A DNA stretch of 64,000 bases from Rotaria sp. Silwood1 (GCA_905250075.1 CAJNOP010000059.1:493608-557607), one strand, 5' to 3'; positions 11,423-24,770 are shown, counted from the stretch's first letter. Numbers and translations are program-made. Notes: a model not told the origin generated them from the sequence alone.

Positions 11423-11527
11423 GTAATGACATCTTGAAAGGCCCAACAATGATATTAGTGATGGAAATTCGTTCTACTTCATCTGAAATTGGGATGGATG
11501 ACTACAATCATGAGACACTAATCGATG
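11423..11527 (+). pseudogene. Possible fragment of a Cys-loop ligand-gated channel
   Basis: The plus-strand frame NDILKGPTMILVMEIRSTSS followed by EIGMDDYNHETLID resembles the first beta strands of the extracellular domain of GABA/glutamate-gated chloride channels, where GPxxVxxxxxIRSISxIxExxMDY is common. A GTAGGT donor-like site follows at 11528. No matching Cys-loop, WxD loop or transmembrane exons were found downstream, so this is at best an isolated relic. Confidence 0.25.
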
Positions 11528-12638
11528 TAGGTTTTCTTTTGATATTGTCTTATTAACTGGTTCCTATGAAAGGAATCAGTATTAAATCACCTTTTCACAT
11601 TCTACAGATGAATGATGCTGAGATTCATCGCACTAAGAATAACGAATCAGGTTCGAACAGTTATCTGTGTGACCTTCTGTAAGATTATTGAGGCAGATAC
11701 GACAATCAGTTTGCTTCCGTTCGCATTTTATTGTCATAGGACCTGAAGAGTGGCATCAATTAGCGTCAATATGGAACAGATATTGAATACACTTGATGTT
11801 TTCAGATGATTGGTGATTTCATTTAGTCACCACTCTGATATATTTGTCGTTGTACTGAAGGATGACATCAGGGATAACAAAACAAAAGCATCAGGAACAA
11901 ATTTCAGCAATTACAGAAATGTTAAATTTAATTATTTTGCATAAACATTTGTCAGTAAATTAATGTTACACAGAAGCCTTGTTTATTTGCCTCTAATTTT
12001 AATTGAGTATCTCTGTGATGGATATGTGAAAACATGATTGAGATTTCGTATTATTTGTAATAATCTTCCATGATTTTGAGACTGATTATATTCTAGACTG
12101 TCATTCGATAGATTTGCAAAATTAGAATTCATTTATAAGTTTATGTGATCAGTAGGGTTTTTTGTTCCATGCGATAATACACGTTATTGTTTCAATATAA
12201 TTATGTGTACCTTCACTTGTCCCTAGAATCTAAATTTCATATAGATCTTAGAAGTATGAATGATTGAAAGGGAATAATAAAATGTGGGAGATATGAAGAG
12301 TAAGTAATCTATATGCTGATGAGTACCTAGTATGGCATCGGCATTTTGACGAATGTACGTGATAATTTTTTCTAAATTTAATTTTACTGCTCTAACAATA
12401 AATGTTTTCATATTGGAAAGATAATTAACTTGGATTTCTCTCGTCATTTAAGTCAGAGGAGGACGATGATATCAAGATAGAAATGTAATCAAGCGATCTT
12501 GCATTTGATCATCAAAAAGGAAAACATAAATACAAACTACAATCATACTCTAACAATTATAATATTTTGAAGCAAGAGAGATACAAAGCAGAGTAAGGCT
12601 CGAATAAATCGATGTCAATGTTAGAACAAGAAATATTT

Positions 12639-12646
12639 TCTTTATT
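12639..12646. repeat. Left target-site duplication TCTTTATT
   Basis: Identical to 14496-14503 and directly outside the two ends of the element at 12647-14495. Confidence 0.85.
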
Positions 12647-14495
12647 CAGGGGCGGCGGAACGTTTTGAATCTAGGGTAGGCTCAATATTTTTTATAGGAG
12701 CCTTACCGACAGGTTAAAAATAGAGAGGGTAATTTTTATGCTATGCCATTCAAATAAAACACAATTAGTACTGTTTATTTCGAACTCAAGTTTTTTAATG
12801 CATAACATTAGTGCAGATCAGTGATGAGTTTGCAAATTGTGGCAAAAACTTGTATTCAAAGAGTCACTTAAACTTTTGTTTTTGATTGAATAGTGACCTT
12901 CAAATATGATCTATCGGATGCAAAATTTTTGGATCCGGAGCCAGGTTGGTAATCCTCGTACTCTCAATGCAATTTTTTAACTCCAAATCTGATAATTATT
13001 TGAAAGATACTACTTTTTTTTCGATTAATTTTTCGGTGATCAGCATATCCTACACATTTTCCAAACAATTTTAACGGTAATCTCGTAATAACCAAGTTAT
13101 AAGTGGCTCTTACGTGCAGCTAGAGTCCGTCAGGTCTGAATTCGAGGACTTGTACCTGGGTCCAGATCTGACTCTGGTCAACAAACAAATTTCAGATCCA
13201 AGCTCGAAGTCGATTAGATTTTGAACCTATCTGATGAGCTGCAGCTTGCAAAGAGTTTTTGATTTGTATTACTGGAAACTAGGATTATGACGACGTAGCA
13301 GTGCTCACAGAAAAGGAATCTCATTGTGAGGTTGTTCAGCGTGTTGAAAATATTTGATTGGCATCTGAGATTAACTGCAGAGAGAGGAGAGAATTTTGGA
13401 CATCGTCCAGCAGATATGATTGTAAGTATCCTGTAAGGTTATTCTTCATTTGTAACAAAAAAGCATAAAATGAACTCATTGCCAATGTACGTTGAATACT
13501 TAGTCATACGAAATTTAGGTTTTTTTCCTAAAAATATTAGCAGTTACTGGTGACGACAGCAAAACTTTTCAAGCAGTAGACAAGTTTGTTAATCTGATAG
13601 AGTGACAAGCAAATGTTTGAGCCTCTCTTAGCCTATGAAACTTAAATCTTGATGAGCTTTCGCCTACTCGGGTCTAATGGCTCCGCCGCCTATGACTGAC
13701 ACTGACTCTGTAACAATGTGTTATCTGCCAGAAAAACTTGAAAACTAAACAATAATAGAAAAACTTTACATTTAATAGAGCCTACCAAAGTCTTAATCTG
13801 TCCAAGTTTGAGGCAAACTTTAGTATAGTCCTCCACTAAACTTGAAATCCATGTCCTGCTCTCCACATTCTTTCCTTTCTTCGGCCTCATGACAAAAATT
13901 CAAAGGGTGAGAGTGTAGGATGAGGTTTTGCCATGAGATCAAAGAACGATAAGGATGTGGAAAGCAGGACATGGATTTCAGGTTTAGTGGGGAGTATACT
14001 AAAGTTTGCCCCAAGTTTGAGCCTACTCAAGCTTACCCTCCGCCAGCCTAGGGTAGACTTGAGCCTACCCAGGCCTAATGGCTTCACCGCCTATGGAAGA
14101 GTACTGTTCTTTAATTACTAGAAATTCAAAAGTTATTTTGAATAGAATTTTAGAACAAAAGGTAAATTATCTTATATTGAAAATAAAGAATTCGATGCAG
14201 ATATAGACGTCAACGAAATCAATCAGTATGTCACTGGGCACGAGTTTGTAATACATTAAATGTGGACTGACCTTGTAATAATGCGTCATCTGTCAGAAGA
14301 ACATGAAAATTAACTAATATTAGAAAATTTTTACATTAAATCGAGCCTAGACAAGCCTTTATCTGTACTGGTTCGAGCCTACCCAAGCCTTTATCTGAGC
14401 CTACCCAGGCCTTTACCTGAGCCTACCCAAGCCTACCCTCCTCCAATCTAGGGTAGGCTCGTGCCTACCCAGGCCTCGTGGCTCCGCCGCCTATG
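12647..14495. mobile_element. Non-autonomous hAT-type DNA transposon, 1849 bp
   Basis: The element starts CAGGGGCGGCGGA and ends TCCGCCGCCTATG, giving short imperfect terminal inverted repeats (CAGGGGCGGCGGA against CATAGGCGGCGGA). It is flanked by a perfect 8-bp duplication, TCTTTATT, at 12639-12646 and 14496-14503. Eight-base duplications and CA-(G/T)(G/A)GG-type ends are features of the hAT superfamily. No frame inside resembles a transposase, so it must be mobilised in trans or be dead. Inside are subterminal GAGCCTACCCAAGCC motifs, an internal hairpin (13802-14020) and two further copies of the right terminus ending at 13694 and 14095. An older relative lies at 62636-63701. Confidence 0.8.
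13802..14020. repeat. Internal inverted repeat with arms of about 70 bp
   Basis: The left arm, about 13802-13873, begins CCAAGTTTGAGGCAAACTTT. It is the near-perfect reverse complement of the right arm, about 13951-14020, which ends AAAGTTTGCCCCAAGTTTG. The loop is about 77 bp. The open frames of 62-66 residues that overlap on both strands here are products of this palindrome and not genes. Confidence 0.75.
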
Positions 14496-14503
14496 TCTTT
14501 ATT
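14496..14503. repeat. Right target-site duplication TCTTTATT
   Basis: Identical to 12639-12646. Confidence 0.85.
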
Positions 14504-15072
14504 ATTAAAGAAATTTAACAATGGCAGAATAATAAATAATTAGTATAAATAAGTAAGCGTAGTTCTAAAAGATTAATATGAGTGAGAAAATGGATTCACA
14601 GAATGAAAGGAAATATCTTTGCCTTTAGTGTGAAAAAACAAAAGCTTTTCATGATTGGAAAGCAGTATATCATCATCTATATTTTTCAGTTCAGTTGAAC
14701 CGAGCAACAACTCTTCTACACTTCCTATTACAGTCATCAATATCCATTATGTTAAATTAGTAGTTAAATGGTAATATTAATATATAACCCGGAGTATTGT
14801 AGATGTCGTAAATTGCAACAATTCATTTTCTTATTTTTCGTATTGGCGTCAATATTTGACTTATCGTAGAAGATGAAAATTTGTAAATGCAGAGTGGAGG
14901 TTCTTTCCATCCGTTGATTATTTTTTCTTTTTTGCTTAATGATGGATTGTATGGATTTCTTTCATTTTATTTTCTTACAATATTAATTTTTGTAATACTT
15001 GATTTGATTTTATTACTTTCTTTTGTCTTTCTTCAAGATTAATATCATTATCTCGTCAGTACCGTTGCTACA
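14504..15072. other. Upstream region of RPL21
   Basis: AT-rich sequence with a pyrimidine-rich stretch (14925-15035) immediately before the RPL21 start. CTCGTCAG at about 15053-15060 could act as a splice acceptor for a leader. Long pyrimidine tracts are common in ribosomal protein promoters. No coding segment seen. Confidence 0.4.
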
Positions 15073-15809
15073 ATGACAAATCCAAAAGGTTATCGTCGAG
15101 GTACCCGTCATTTATTTGCTCGAGATTTCAAGAAAAATGGTCGTATTCCTTTGGCTACCTATATGAAAATTTACAAACGTGGTGACATTGTCGATATTAA
15201 AGTATATTTATTTGTTGTTTTAAATTTTCAAACACTATATATTGATATTTACGGTACTCTTTTTAGGGCAATGGTGCTGTGCAAAAAGGTATGCCACATC
15301 GATTTTATCATGGAAAAACTGGTCGTGTTTTTAATGTAACTCGACATGCTGTTGGTATTATTGTCAACAAACGTGTTCGGTATATTTTTTTAATATATGT
15401 AATTTGAAATATATTTAATACATATATATATATATATCAATTTCAGTCATCGTATCATTGCTAAACGAATTAATGTTCGTATTGAACATAGTATGTAATA
15501 GTATTTTGTTTGAAAAATATAACCTATTCACTGTATAGTCAAACACTCAAAATGTCGTGCTGATTTTCTCAATCGTGTCAAACTCAATGAACAATTGAAA
15601 CGAGGAGCCAAAGAATCAGGCAAAAGTGTACCACTTTCTAGTATTAAACGTCAGGTAATATTTATAGACGTATATATATATTTGTGCATTCTCATGTGAA
15701 TTTATTTTTTTTGTTATAGCCACAAGGCCCACGTAAACAACATTTGGTACGAACTCGAGGCAACAAACCACAAATTGTCGAACCAATTCCTTATCAATTT
15801 GTGGCTTAA
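15073..15809 (+). CDS. RPL21: Ribosomal protein eL21 (RPL21)
   Basis: Five exons (15073-15201, 15267-15379, 15447-15490, 15539-15654, 15720-15809) encode 163 residues, close to the animal length of 160. The protein belongs to the large cytoplasmic ribosomal subunit. It begins [19 protein letters not shown], contains [22 protein letters not shown] and [19 protein letters not shown], and ends in PIPYQFVA; all these blocks are typical of eL21 over its whole length. Introns are 48-67 bp with GT-AG ends and each junction restores conserved sequence. The stop is 186 bp before the LSM7 start on the same strand, and there is little room for a separate promoter. Confidence 0.97.
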
Positions 15810-15995
15810 AAAAAATGTTGTTTTTTTTGTTGCTACTCTTGTTAATGTTTTTTTCCATCACGCAAATATAAAGCATGAAGAAGAAAAAAAAAAAAAAGAA
15901 AAACTATCCGAATAAAAACAAAACATCAATAAATAGATCATCATATTTTGATGTCAATTTCTAAATTATAGTGTTTTTTTTATTTCATTCTTCAG

Positions 15996-16362
15996 ATGGC
16001 TGATAGCATTGGTCGTCGAAAAGAAAATATTGTTGATTTAAATAAATATTTAGACAAACGTATTCGAGTGAAATTTAATGGTGGTCGAGAATGTAGTGGA
16101 GTTTTAAAAGGTAGAAATATATATATATATATATATAGATAAGTTAATATATTAATATTTTATTAATTTAGGTTATGATCAATTATTAAATTTGGTACTC
16201 GATCAAACTATTGAATATTTACGTGATCCCGATGATGAATATAAAATTAGTGAAGATACTCGACAATTAGGACTTGTTATATGTCGAGGTACATCAGTAG
16301 TACTCATATGTCCATTAGATGGCATGGAAGAAATTCCAAATCCATTCGTTCAACATGAATAA
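15996..16362 (+). CDS. LSM7: U6 snRNA-associated Sm-like protein LSm7
   Basis: Two exons, 15996-16110 and 16172-16362, with a 61-bp intron holding an AT microsatellite, encode 101 residues (human LSM7 has 103). LSm7 is one subunit of the LSm1-7 ring (cytoplasmic mRNA decay) and the LSm2-8 ring (U6 snRNA in splicing). The Sm1 motif region (KRIRVKFNGGRECSGVLKGYDQLLNLVLD) and the Sm2 motif with LGLVICRGTSVVLI are complete. The ATG directly follows TTCAG, a splice acceptor with its pyrimidine tract, so the mature mRNA is probably made by leader trans-splicing or by removal of a 5' UTR intron. Same strand and close to RPL21. Confidence 0.96.
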
Positions 16363-19300
16363 TGCAATCGTTGGACTAATTTTACAGTCTGATATAGTTC
16401 TTCGTTCTTTTTTTTTCTGTTCATTCTTTTTTGTACAAAAATAAAAATGGACGGTAAAATTAATAAAATTCAACATGTCAAAATAGATTGTTTGCCCATT
16501 TTTTCCTTACATAACAAAATTAGTCATACAATTATTTGTCAAAAACAAAGCTTATATAAAATGAAATATTTTGTTTAACGATAATCTTTTCCGTATTAGA
16601 CAAAGAAATGACCTTCGGAAAATATGATTGTTATTATTTTGGATATATAGAAATGAAAAATATCATTTGATTCTTCTTTAAAATATGATTATTTATATTA
16701 ATATTACATTATTGAAACAAAGCCACCAGATCAACTGACCTTGTCAAGCGTGGAACAAAGACTTATACAAGGACACTCTATTCATAATATCAACAAAATA
16801 ACATAAATAAATTTGGTTGAGTATTGTAGACGAAATGGTCGACGATACGCCCTCAATGTCAACAACAAAAGAGTTATTCATCAATAGACTTGTCTTAATC
16901 ATAAGAAAATACTAAAAGTAATCAATGAGAACATATAGAAAATCTCAAGAAACGTTATATTATTTAACTATTCATTCGTTTTTTTGTTTTTTCGTCAAAA
17001 CTAGCGTTTGTATTTAATCAGATAGAAAATATTTGACACGCTATATCACATAAAATTGAAAACCAAACAAAAGATATCAAAGAAAGTCAATTGATTTTTA
17101 ATGAAACAGTTATAAAATGCCTATATTTATGTCGTAATAAATTATCTGTTGTCTATGAAAAAGCAATCTTTTTTTTTTGTTATTTTTTCCAAGAATGAAT
17201 GAATGAATGAATAAGATTTTCAATTATGATACAATCTCGTACTCTTAGTGGCCTCTCATTTCAGAGATGAAACAGTTCAAGTAGCCATATATAGAAAGAA
17301 ACACCCGCAAAGCAAAATGCGCAAGTTTTTTCTTGCACACAAATGTATATGAACTCTAATGCATATATGTAAAAGAATAGTTCAAGAAGGTCATTTGGCT
17401 TCAACTATACAGTATTACGAATACTGAAGCGATATTTCAATAAATAAACAATAGTAGTTAGTATGAAAAGTATTACAAACAATTGAAGTAAGTTCATCAA
17501 GTAAGAAAAATGTTTAAGTCATATATATGCTAAGGATATTCAATAAGTGTCAGATTATTGTAGAAGTTACGCAATTTTGAGCTTAATGATTTGAATCAAT
17601 TTTTCTTATTGAAAATAAAAACATTTATTAATTTCATGAGTTTACTAAAAAACTATGATTATTCTTGTAAATAAAAAAAAAATGATTAGATGGATGAACA
17701 AATCGAACCGAAAGATATGTTTATCAAATTCTACATGTAAGTCCGATGAATTATATTCGAAAGAACATATTCTAGAAAGATCAAGTATTGTTCTATTTCA
17801 ATAAACATGTTATTTCATCTAAATATTCCCTTTTGTTTATAGGCACTCGAATCAAACGTCTAAGTCAGAAAATATGTTCACACGCGAGGACTGACATACT
17901 AGAAATATTAGTACTAAATATATCCAGAAATAAATTTCGTTATACTATATTCAAAGATGAAAATTAATTTTTCTATCTCAGTCACACAATGTCGTCTCCA
18001 ATGATTTAATCATTTTGTTCAAGTTCCTCAAACATTTGTTAGAATGACATTCACAATAACTATTTAACAATGATGAATTCCCAACGTTTCTATGCGCAAT
18101 TTAGCAGTGAAACATTCTATCTTGCCTAATGGAATTAAATAAATTTCTTGGTTTCTCTAACAATAGTTGTCGTGTATGTATGTTTCATGTCTTTCTATTT
18201 TGTTCGACTATAATCATGAGTTTTATCGAGTATGCGTAAGGTTTTTTATATGAAGATATTTCTTGCTCCTCTGCCCCCCCTCAGTAATAATTAAAAATGA
18301 TTACACATACCTACTTACATAAATATAGTACAGTAATTTTCGTTTATTTCTGTATATCTTAGTAAGGCAGTTCGTATATATAAATTCTCAGTTTCTTGCA
18401 AAGAAACATTTGTTTGATTGAAAACTGAAATAGAATTCTTTTTATATATGAAGAATTATAAGTTTTAAAAAGTTCTAACTTAATTGAAAATAATTTTACA
18501 TTCGATGACAGAAAAATTCAAAGTAAGAAACATATTTTTATGTATATAGTATCATTTTTCTTTTTTTTTTATCTAAGATTTTTAAAATTATATTTAGGTA
18601 ATATCAATTAACATAAATATATACTATTTAGATAGAAAAAAAAAACAGAACAGTTCAACAAATAGAATCTTTTCGTGACTATGATAATAAAATAAAGAAA
18701 TGATAGAATGAGATTAGAGACACTCCTACTCAATTCTTCATATTTTATTTGACACATTCATCAATATTTCTTTTCAATAAAATAATCTATGAATATTTAT
18801 TTTAAATATATATTCATTTGTCTGTTTAAGACTTATCTTATAAATAAAATATGTTCATATTGTCAAAACTAACACTTATCGGAGATAATTATTCTGTGTA
18901 TTTTCGTTTCATATTGAATAAAAAAAATACGTTTCTATCAGTTTCGAATGCATGCAAAAAAAAAACATGTTCTCTTCAATATTAAAGTTACCTTTTTATT
19001 AGCTTTTATCGGAAATCACTAAAAATCCCACATTCATATCTTGTTATTAGACAACATAAATAATGTAATTATTATTATCATTATTATCCACTATTCACAT
19101 ACTTATGCAGGTTTCTTTTTATGAAAAATATGCGTATTTTATAACTACAGTATTGCTTCTCTGGGTTTTTTATAACTAAATAAGCGATAGACAGTGCATG
19201 AGTATAATCTCTTCGTAATACAATAGAAGTATTAAAGCGCATTAATTAATAGTTGTAATTTACTCAATGGAACCCTACAACTTATAACGGTATCACACAT

Positions 19301-22300
19301 GAAAGCAGTAACAAATTTAAAAAAAAAACCGTTTGAATTATTTCATATCAGAATATAGATTTGCATACTTAACAACTATTGAAATTCGAACTCTTTTATA
19401 TATTGAAAATATTCAAAGAAAAAAAAAAGCCAATACGTTGATATTTGAGTTTAGCTTTATGTTATGAATTTTTTTATTTATTATTTTGATATTTTTATTC
19501 AAATATAAGATGTATTGATTTCGTAATTTTGCATTTTAAACACTCGATTTGACAATATGGTGCCACATATACTAATATATATATATTCACATCATATTTT
19601 AAAAGTAGACTTAACATATTGAAAGATATTCTCACTATGAAAATCATTTTTATCAACAGTTATTCTTGTTGCTGTCTTACTTTTTTTTTATTTTTTATAA
19701 TAAATATAAAGGTTTATTTTTGTCTACGAAGGAACATAGATGAGGTATAAAAGAACATCGATATTATAAGTATAAATAAGTGTTATATGTACTTGAATTT
19801 AATAATGACAAAAATAGAACATTGTTCGAAACTATTAAATGTTATTCGTATAGAATCAATATTTTCAACTAGATTTTAATTAAACTATTGTTAATTATTA
19901 TTTATTAATAAGTGTCTTTTGTTCATCTAGTTATAGTTGAAAAATAACAACGATGATCACATTGCATGATTGAACTAAATTCGGAAAATTACATACTCAA
20001 CAGATTCATTCTTATTTCTTCGAACATGCATCGAGATTGATATAGTTATTGCTATTATTCTATAGAATAGAAAGCTATCAAATAGACGGAATCAAGGAAT
20101 TCTTGTGCACGTAAATATATCATCATTAAGAAATTATTTTTATATATTCCACTTTTCATGATAATATAGGTCAATGATAATTAATCTAGATTTATTTTGT
20201 AGTGTATTACTTAACCTTTCGATATTTTCGACAATCATTAGTGTTGGTTACAAAGAGTAATAACATTGTTCTATTTATTGTTCTTACTTGATTTATATGT
20301 TTTATTTATATCAATCTTGCATTCTCGATTATCAAGAATAAATCTATCATTTTTTTTTTGCATAGACTATTCAAGTGGCTGCTTTATACCTTAAGAAGAA
20401 GAAAAAAAAAGAAATACATGAGACACAAAACTATTCAGTACTATTCAATTTTTTAGTCGAATATCAAAAAGTATAAGAACATTAATAATAATTCTATAGT
20501 TACTTGTATAGGATTTTTATTTATAGTAGTAGAATATCGTAGAAATAACTAGATCGATTTCGTATTTGACCCATACTCTAGTAAGTTTTTCTATTTTCTA
20601 TGATTCTTTTTTGGAAACTATTAATGTAGTGTGAATTGGTGATTTTTTTTTCATATTATTATTCTTTTTTTCTTGCTAGTCATAGAAAAATAGAACATAG
20701 TGTGAATGAAAACAAGGACGAGTATCGACAATTCCCGACATGATGACAATATCGTTAAGAACGAGAAAGTGATCACTTCTATTAGCATTTCATACTCGTT
20801 CGTATACAATAGTCTAACTGTGGTAAGTTTTGTCTCGAACTAACTGTAAAAGACATTGTAACATAACACTTAATAACGGATGTTATGATATGTTACTACT
20901 TGGTATAGTAAATAAACAATAGTTAATGACTCATTTTAATTTAGAAAATGTACTAGACTAAAACGTCCTTTAATTCGTTTTCGTCAATTTTACTTTATTT
21001 TTTTTTTTGCTTCCATAGATGTGTATGTCTGCATTCCGGCATAACAAAAAAAAAGGACAAAGAGACAGAAATGGATCTTTTCCATTGTTTATTCATTGAC
21101 AAGACTGGGTTAGCTTGCATTATATTAACTATATTTTTCATCTTCGTATGTTGAATATGCTTCTTCCGACAAGTATTGTTCTTAGTCGATAGTTTTCTGC
21201 CATCTTTTATTTTTCTTTTATCTATTTCTATCAATCTTTCTTTGTCATTATTACTATGTTGTTGTTGCGCGTCGATTGCATTTTATGTTCATCAAATGAA
21301 AGAGAAAAAGGAAGAGCGAGATTGAGAATCGTAATAGATTTATAAAAAAAAAAAAAAAAAAAAAGAATTGACAAAAAGAAAAGAATAAGAGAAATATCTA
21401 TATTCTAATTAAATAAAATATATATTCATATCAGATTTTATTTTAACTCTGTCAACTCACTATTAACTTGAGTAATATATTCATATATATTAGTAAATAG
21501 TTATTTTGTAATTATAACTAAATATTATATGAGAAATAGAAAAAAAAAAATGTCGGAAATAATATAATATATTGAATTTAAGATCAATTAAATTTTTACC
21601 AAAAATAGCAATAGATGCGAACAATAAAGGAAAAAAAGCATTCTTATTGAAATGAGCACACGCTTGTCAACAAACCTGTCAATCGTAAGTACTTTCGCTA
21701 ACATGCTCATTGTCAAGGGCATTAAGCGTTGGCATATACATAGATTATGTTGGAGAAGTTCAATGTCGAGTAACGACCGTATATAAACACTTACAGAGAC
21801 ACTTGACTTTTCGGACGACAGACACCATACATACAGGAAGTACATTATCAAAATCCCGATGTTCATCGATCAAATATAAGATGAGAGAACGAGAATCATA
21901 ACTTTTCTTTTTTTTTATGAAAATATAGATAAATAGATTAATATACTAAGCAATAATAATTGTTCAAATTTGCAAAACCGCGAAAGAATATAAGAGATCA
22001 TTTATATGTTTCTTAAAAGTCACATACGTTCATATCATTATTATGTAAGAGAACTTTTCTTTTTTTTTTCTAAAGTGCAAAATATTACTAGTACGTTCAG
22101 ATTTGAACTAATATCACGGACAAATAATCATTCTTTTAATCCATTATTAACTATCAAGTGTAAAAGTATATATATATATGTATTTGTCAGTTGTCATGTA
22201 AAGTATGTTAGCTAAGCACTTGTCATAGCAAAAAAAAGATTCTTCTTCACATATTGAGATAAGTTGAAATGAAAAAGCTTCTTTTTTTTTTTTTTTTCTT

Positions 22301-23339
22301 TTTCGAGAATATTTTCTTCTTTATCTTATTTTTCATCTATGACTATGATGTATAATTGTTCATTTATATGTGCATTATTTTGATTAGCATCTGTTGCGAT
22401 TCAACACCAACTTTTGTCATCAAACAACAATATCGATTGTAAGAAACATATTTCTTTATAAATAACAGTATCTTTCAACTGTGTGAATGCTCATTTAGCT
22501 TTCATTTTACTTTATATCGAAGCATTTCCGTGTACCCTATGTTCTATTTGTCTTTATGTCGAGTCATGTTACTTAATAGAGCATTTACGATGCATATACA
22601 ATAATGTCATTAAATAGGGAAAGAGGAAGTCAGAAAATGCACACAAGCCTTCTTTTGATGATGGGCGGCTATAACTATTCCGTTCCGCCTTATTCCGTCT
22701 GCTTTTGTTTGTTACTATTTTAGCTTAAATTCTTAAAATAACCTTGATAGCTCAATGACAAGGACAAATTTGTAAATGACAAAAAACAATAGATAATAGT
22801 TGATATGTTTAGTTAATTTATAAACATCAGATTCAACACGTTTAATATGTAATTAACTATAAATATTGATATAATTCACATAGATATTTTACTTATAAAT
22901 AATGTTAATAGTATTGAAACAAAAAAAATAGTAAATATTTAAACGAGAGAAAAATATTGTTAAGTGTCATGTAAATATCCTTCTATTCGTTTCTTTCTTC
23001 TTTGATTTATTTACAGCAATTATACTTCCATAGAGTAGATTTTTGTTTATCGATAAATGTATCTCTGATAAAAAAAAAAAAAAAAAGAAGAAGACATCGA
23101 AACAGGCTTCTATTCATTATTCTTTTCCTATTGAGAAAATCTTTCACAATATTTACACATATTAGATATAAAAAAAAGTATGTGTTAGAATACAAAGAAA
23201 AATTGTATATGCCACCTTGATTTTGGATTGTCTGTTGACGCTTTTACTACAAGTTACTTGTTCATTGATTATTTACGTGGTTCAGCATAATAAAGTTAGG
23301 ATAGTAATTCCAACTCACTGTCAGGCGATTTCTTTTGTT

Positions 23340-23371
23340 CTCTATCTCTCTCTCTCTCTCTCTGTCTTTTT
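23340..23371. repeat. CT microsatellite
   Basis: A run of TC/CT dinucleotides with one interruption (TCTCTATCTCTCTCTCTC, then more units), followed by further pyrimidine-rich sequence. Confidence 0.7.
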
Positions 23372-24725
23372 CTTTTCTAGTCTTCTTTCAATCTAAAAAT
23401 CAACAGAAAAAAAGATTAACGATCTGTTCAACAGTCTAGCGAAGACGTAAAAACGCACAGCATCATCAGTGTTTGCACATATACAGACAGAGAAAAAGAT
23501 GGACGAAAGATGAGCCGAATTGTGTCAGCTGTCGGCTTTGTTCTCTCTCCTTTTTTTTTTTTCTCTTTTCTAATGTCATCTATTTCTTTTTTGATTCAGG
23601 CAACAACAACAACAACAAAAATTGATGTTGATGATGGTGATAAGTTTTGCGTCGAATGAAATGCGTTGTAAGACAAGAATTTCTCTTTTCAACGTTGCTA
23701 TGTTTCGATTCTATACCAATCGACCGATAGATAAAACTTTTTTTCTTTACGGGTCCGTCTAAAGTTTTTGATTTTTCGCACATTCTTTTTTATCATATAA
23801 AATTTATTATCAAATTATTTTCTTTCTCTCAAACCAAATGTTTCTTTTCTTTTCTTTCTTTTTTTTTTACTGATGTCTAACTTAATATTTTGACAACATA
23901 TGCATCAGACTATTTTATTAAGGAATATTCATTCTAACATGTACAGTACATTTTTTACTAACTCATTTTGACATTAACTTATGTTATTAAAAAACAAAAT
24001 CAGTTAATTATATATAGTATCACAATTTATGTTAGAGATGTATTTATATTTTGTACTTATTAACCGGTACATTCGATATTAACAGAAGAGATAACAAAAA
24101 GAATATAATATGAAAAGCAAATAAAAAAAAAACACTATTAATTAATCATGTTTGCATCTAACGATTATTTAACCAATATATCAAAAGCAAATACAGAATT
24201 TGTAGTTCTATGGTGTTTTTCGATTACCGATAGATAATCAGAGTGAGATAAAACTACTAATAATAAATAGTGAAAATGTGTATTTGTAGTAAAATAGAAC
24301 TCTTCTATCATTACTATAGTGATTTGAAGATGAATATGACTAGTCGAGAGAATCATCAATCTGACCTTTATATAGAAGAAAAAAAGTGAACAGTAGTTCA
24401 TGTTGGTCTACTGTTTAAACTAATATCGATAAGGAAAATACTCTACCGATTACAATTCTGCAAATGATTCCATTGATATTATTTTGATAACCTAGAATAG
24501 TTGTGAACAACATACTATGATCAAAAACGTAAGACAACAACAAAAACAACAAAAAAAAAAAGAAATCATGTTCTTATTATGAAGTTAAATAGAAAACTAT
24601 GCTATCATGCGTTATAAATGAAACGACGAAGAAGTGCTTCTGTGAAAATGAGTTTTTTTTCTTCTTCTATGCTTGTGAAAAAAAAAAGGAAGTATATAGT
24701 TCTGTGTATAGTTAAAAAAGCATAA

Positions 24726-24770
24726 AAAGAGAGAGAGAAAGAGAGAGAAAAAGAGAGAAAATCGAATGCT
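24726..24770. repeat. GA-rich microsatellite
   Basis: Interrupted run of GA and GAAA units (AAAGAGAGAGAGAAAGAGAG and on). Confidence 0.7.

Larger units (their letters stand above)
8984..12646. other. Intergenic region with a few weak coding relics
   Basis: AT-rich and without a supported gene. Short open segments at 10288-10584 (-), 10671-10862 (-, without ATG) and 11423-11527 (+) read somewhat like protein but are not joined by clear introns. They are treated as uncertain or as relics. Confidence 0.4.

Noticed and set aside
12223..12447. Minus-strand frame of 74 residues
   Set aside because: Begins with ATG but shows no motif, lies in repeat-poor AT-rich DNA and has no supporting splice sites.
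13690..14121. Several overlapping 62-66-residue open frames
   Set aside because: They lie on the arms of an internal palindrome of the hAT-type element, which gives near-identical peptides on both strands.
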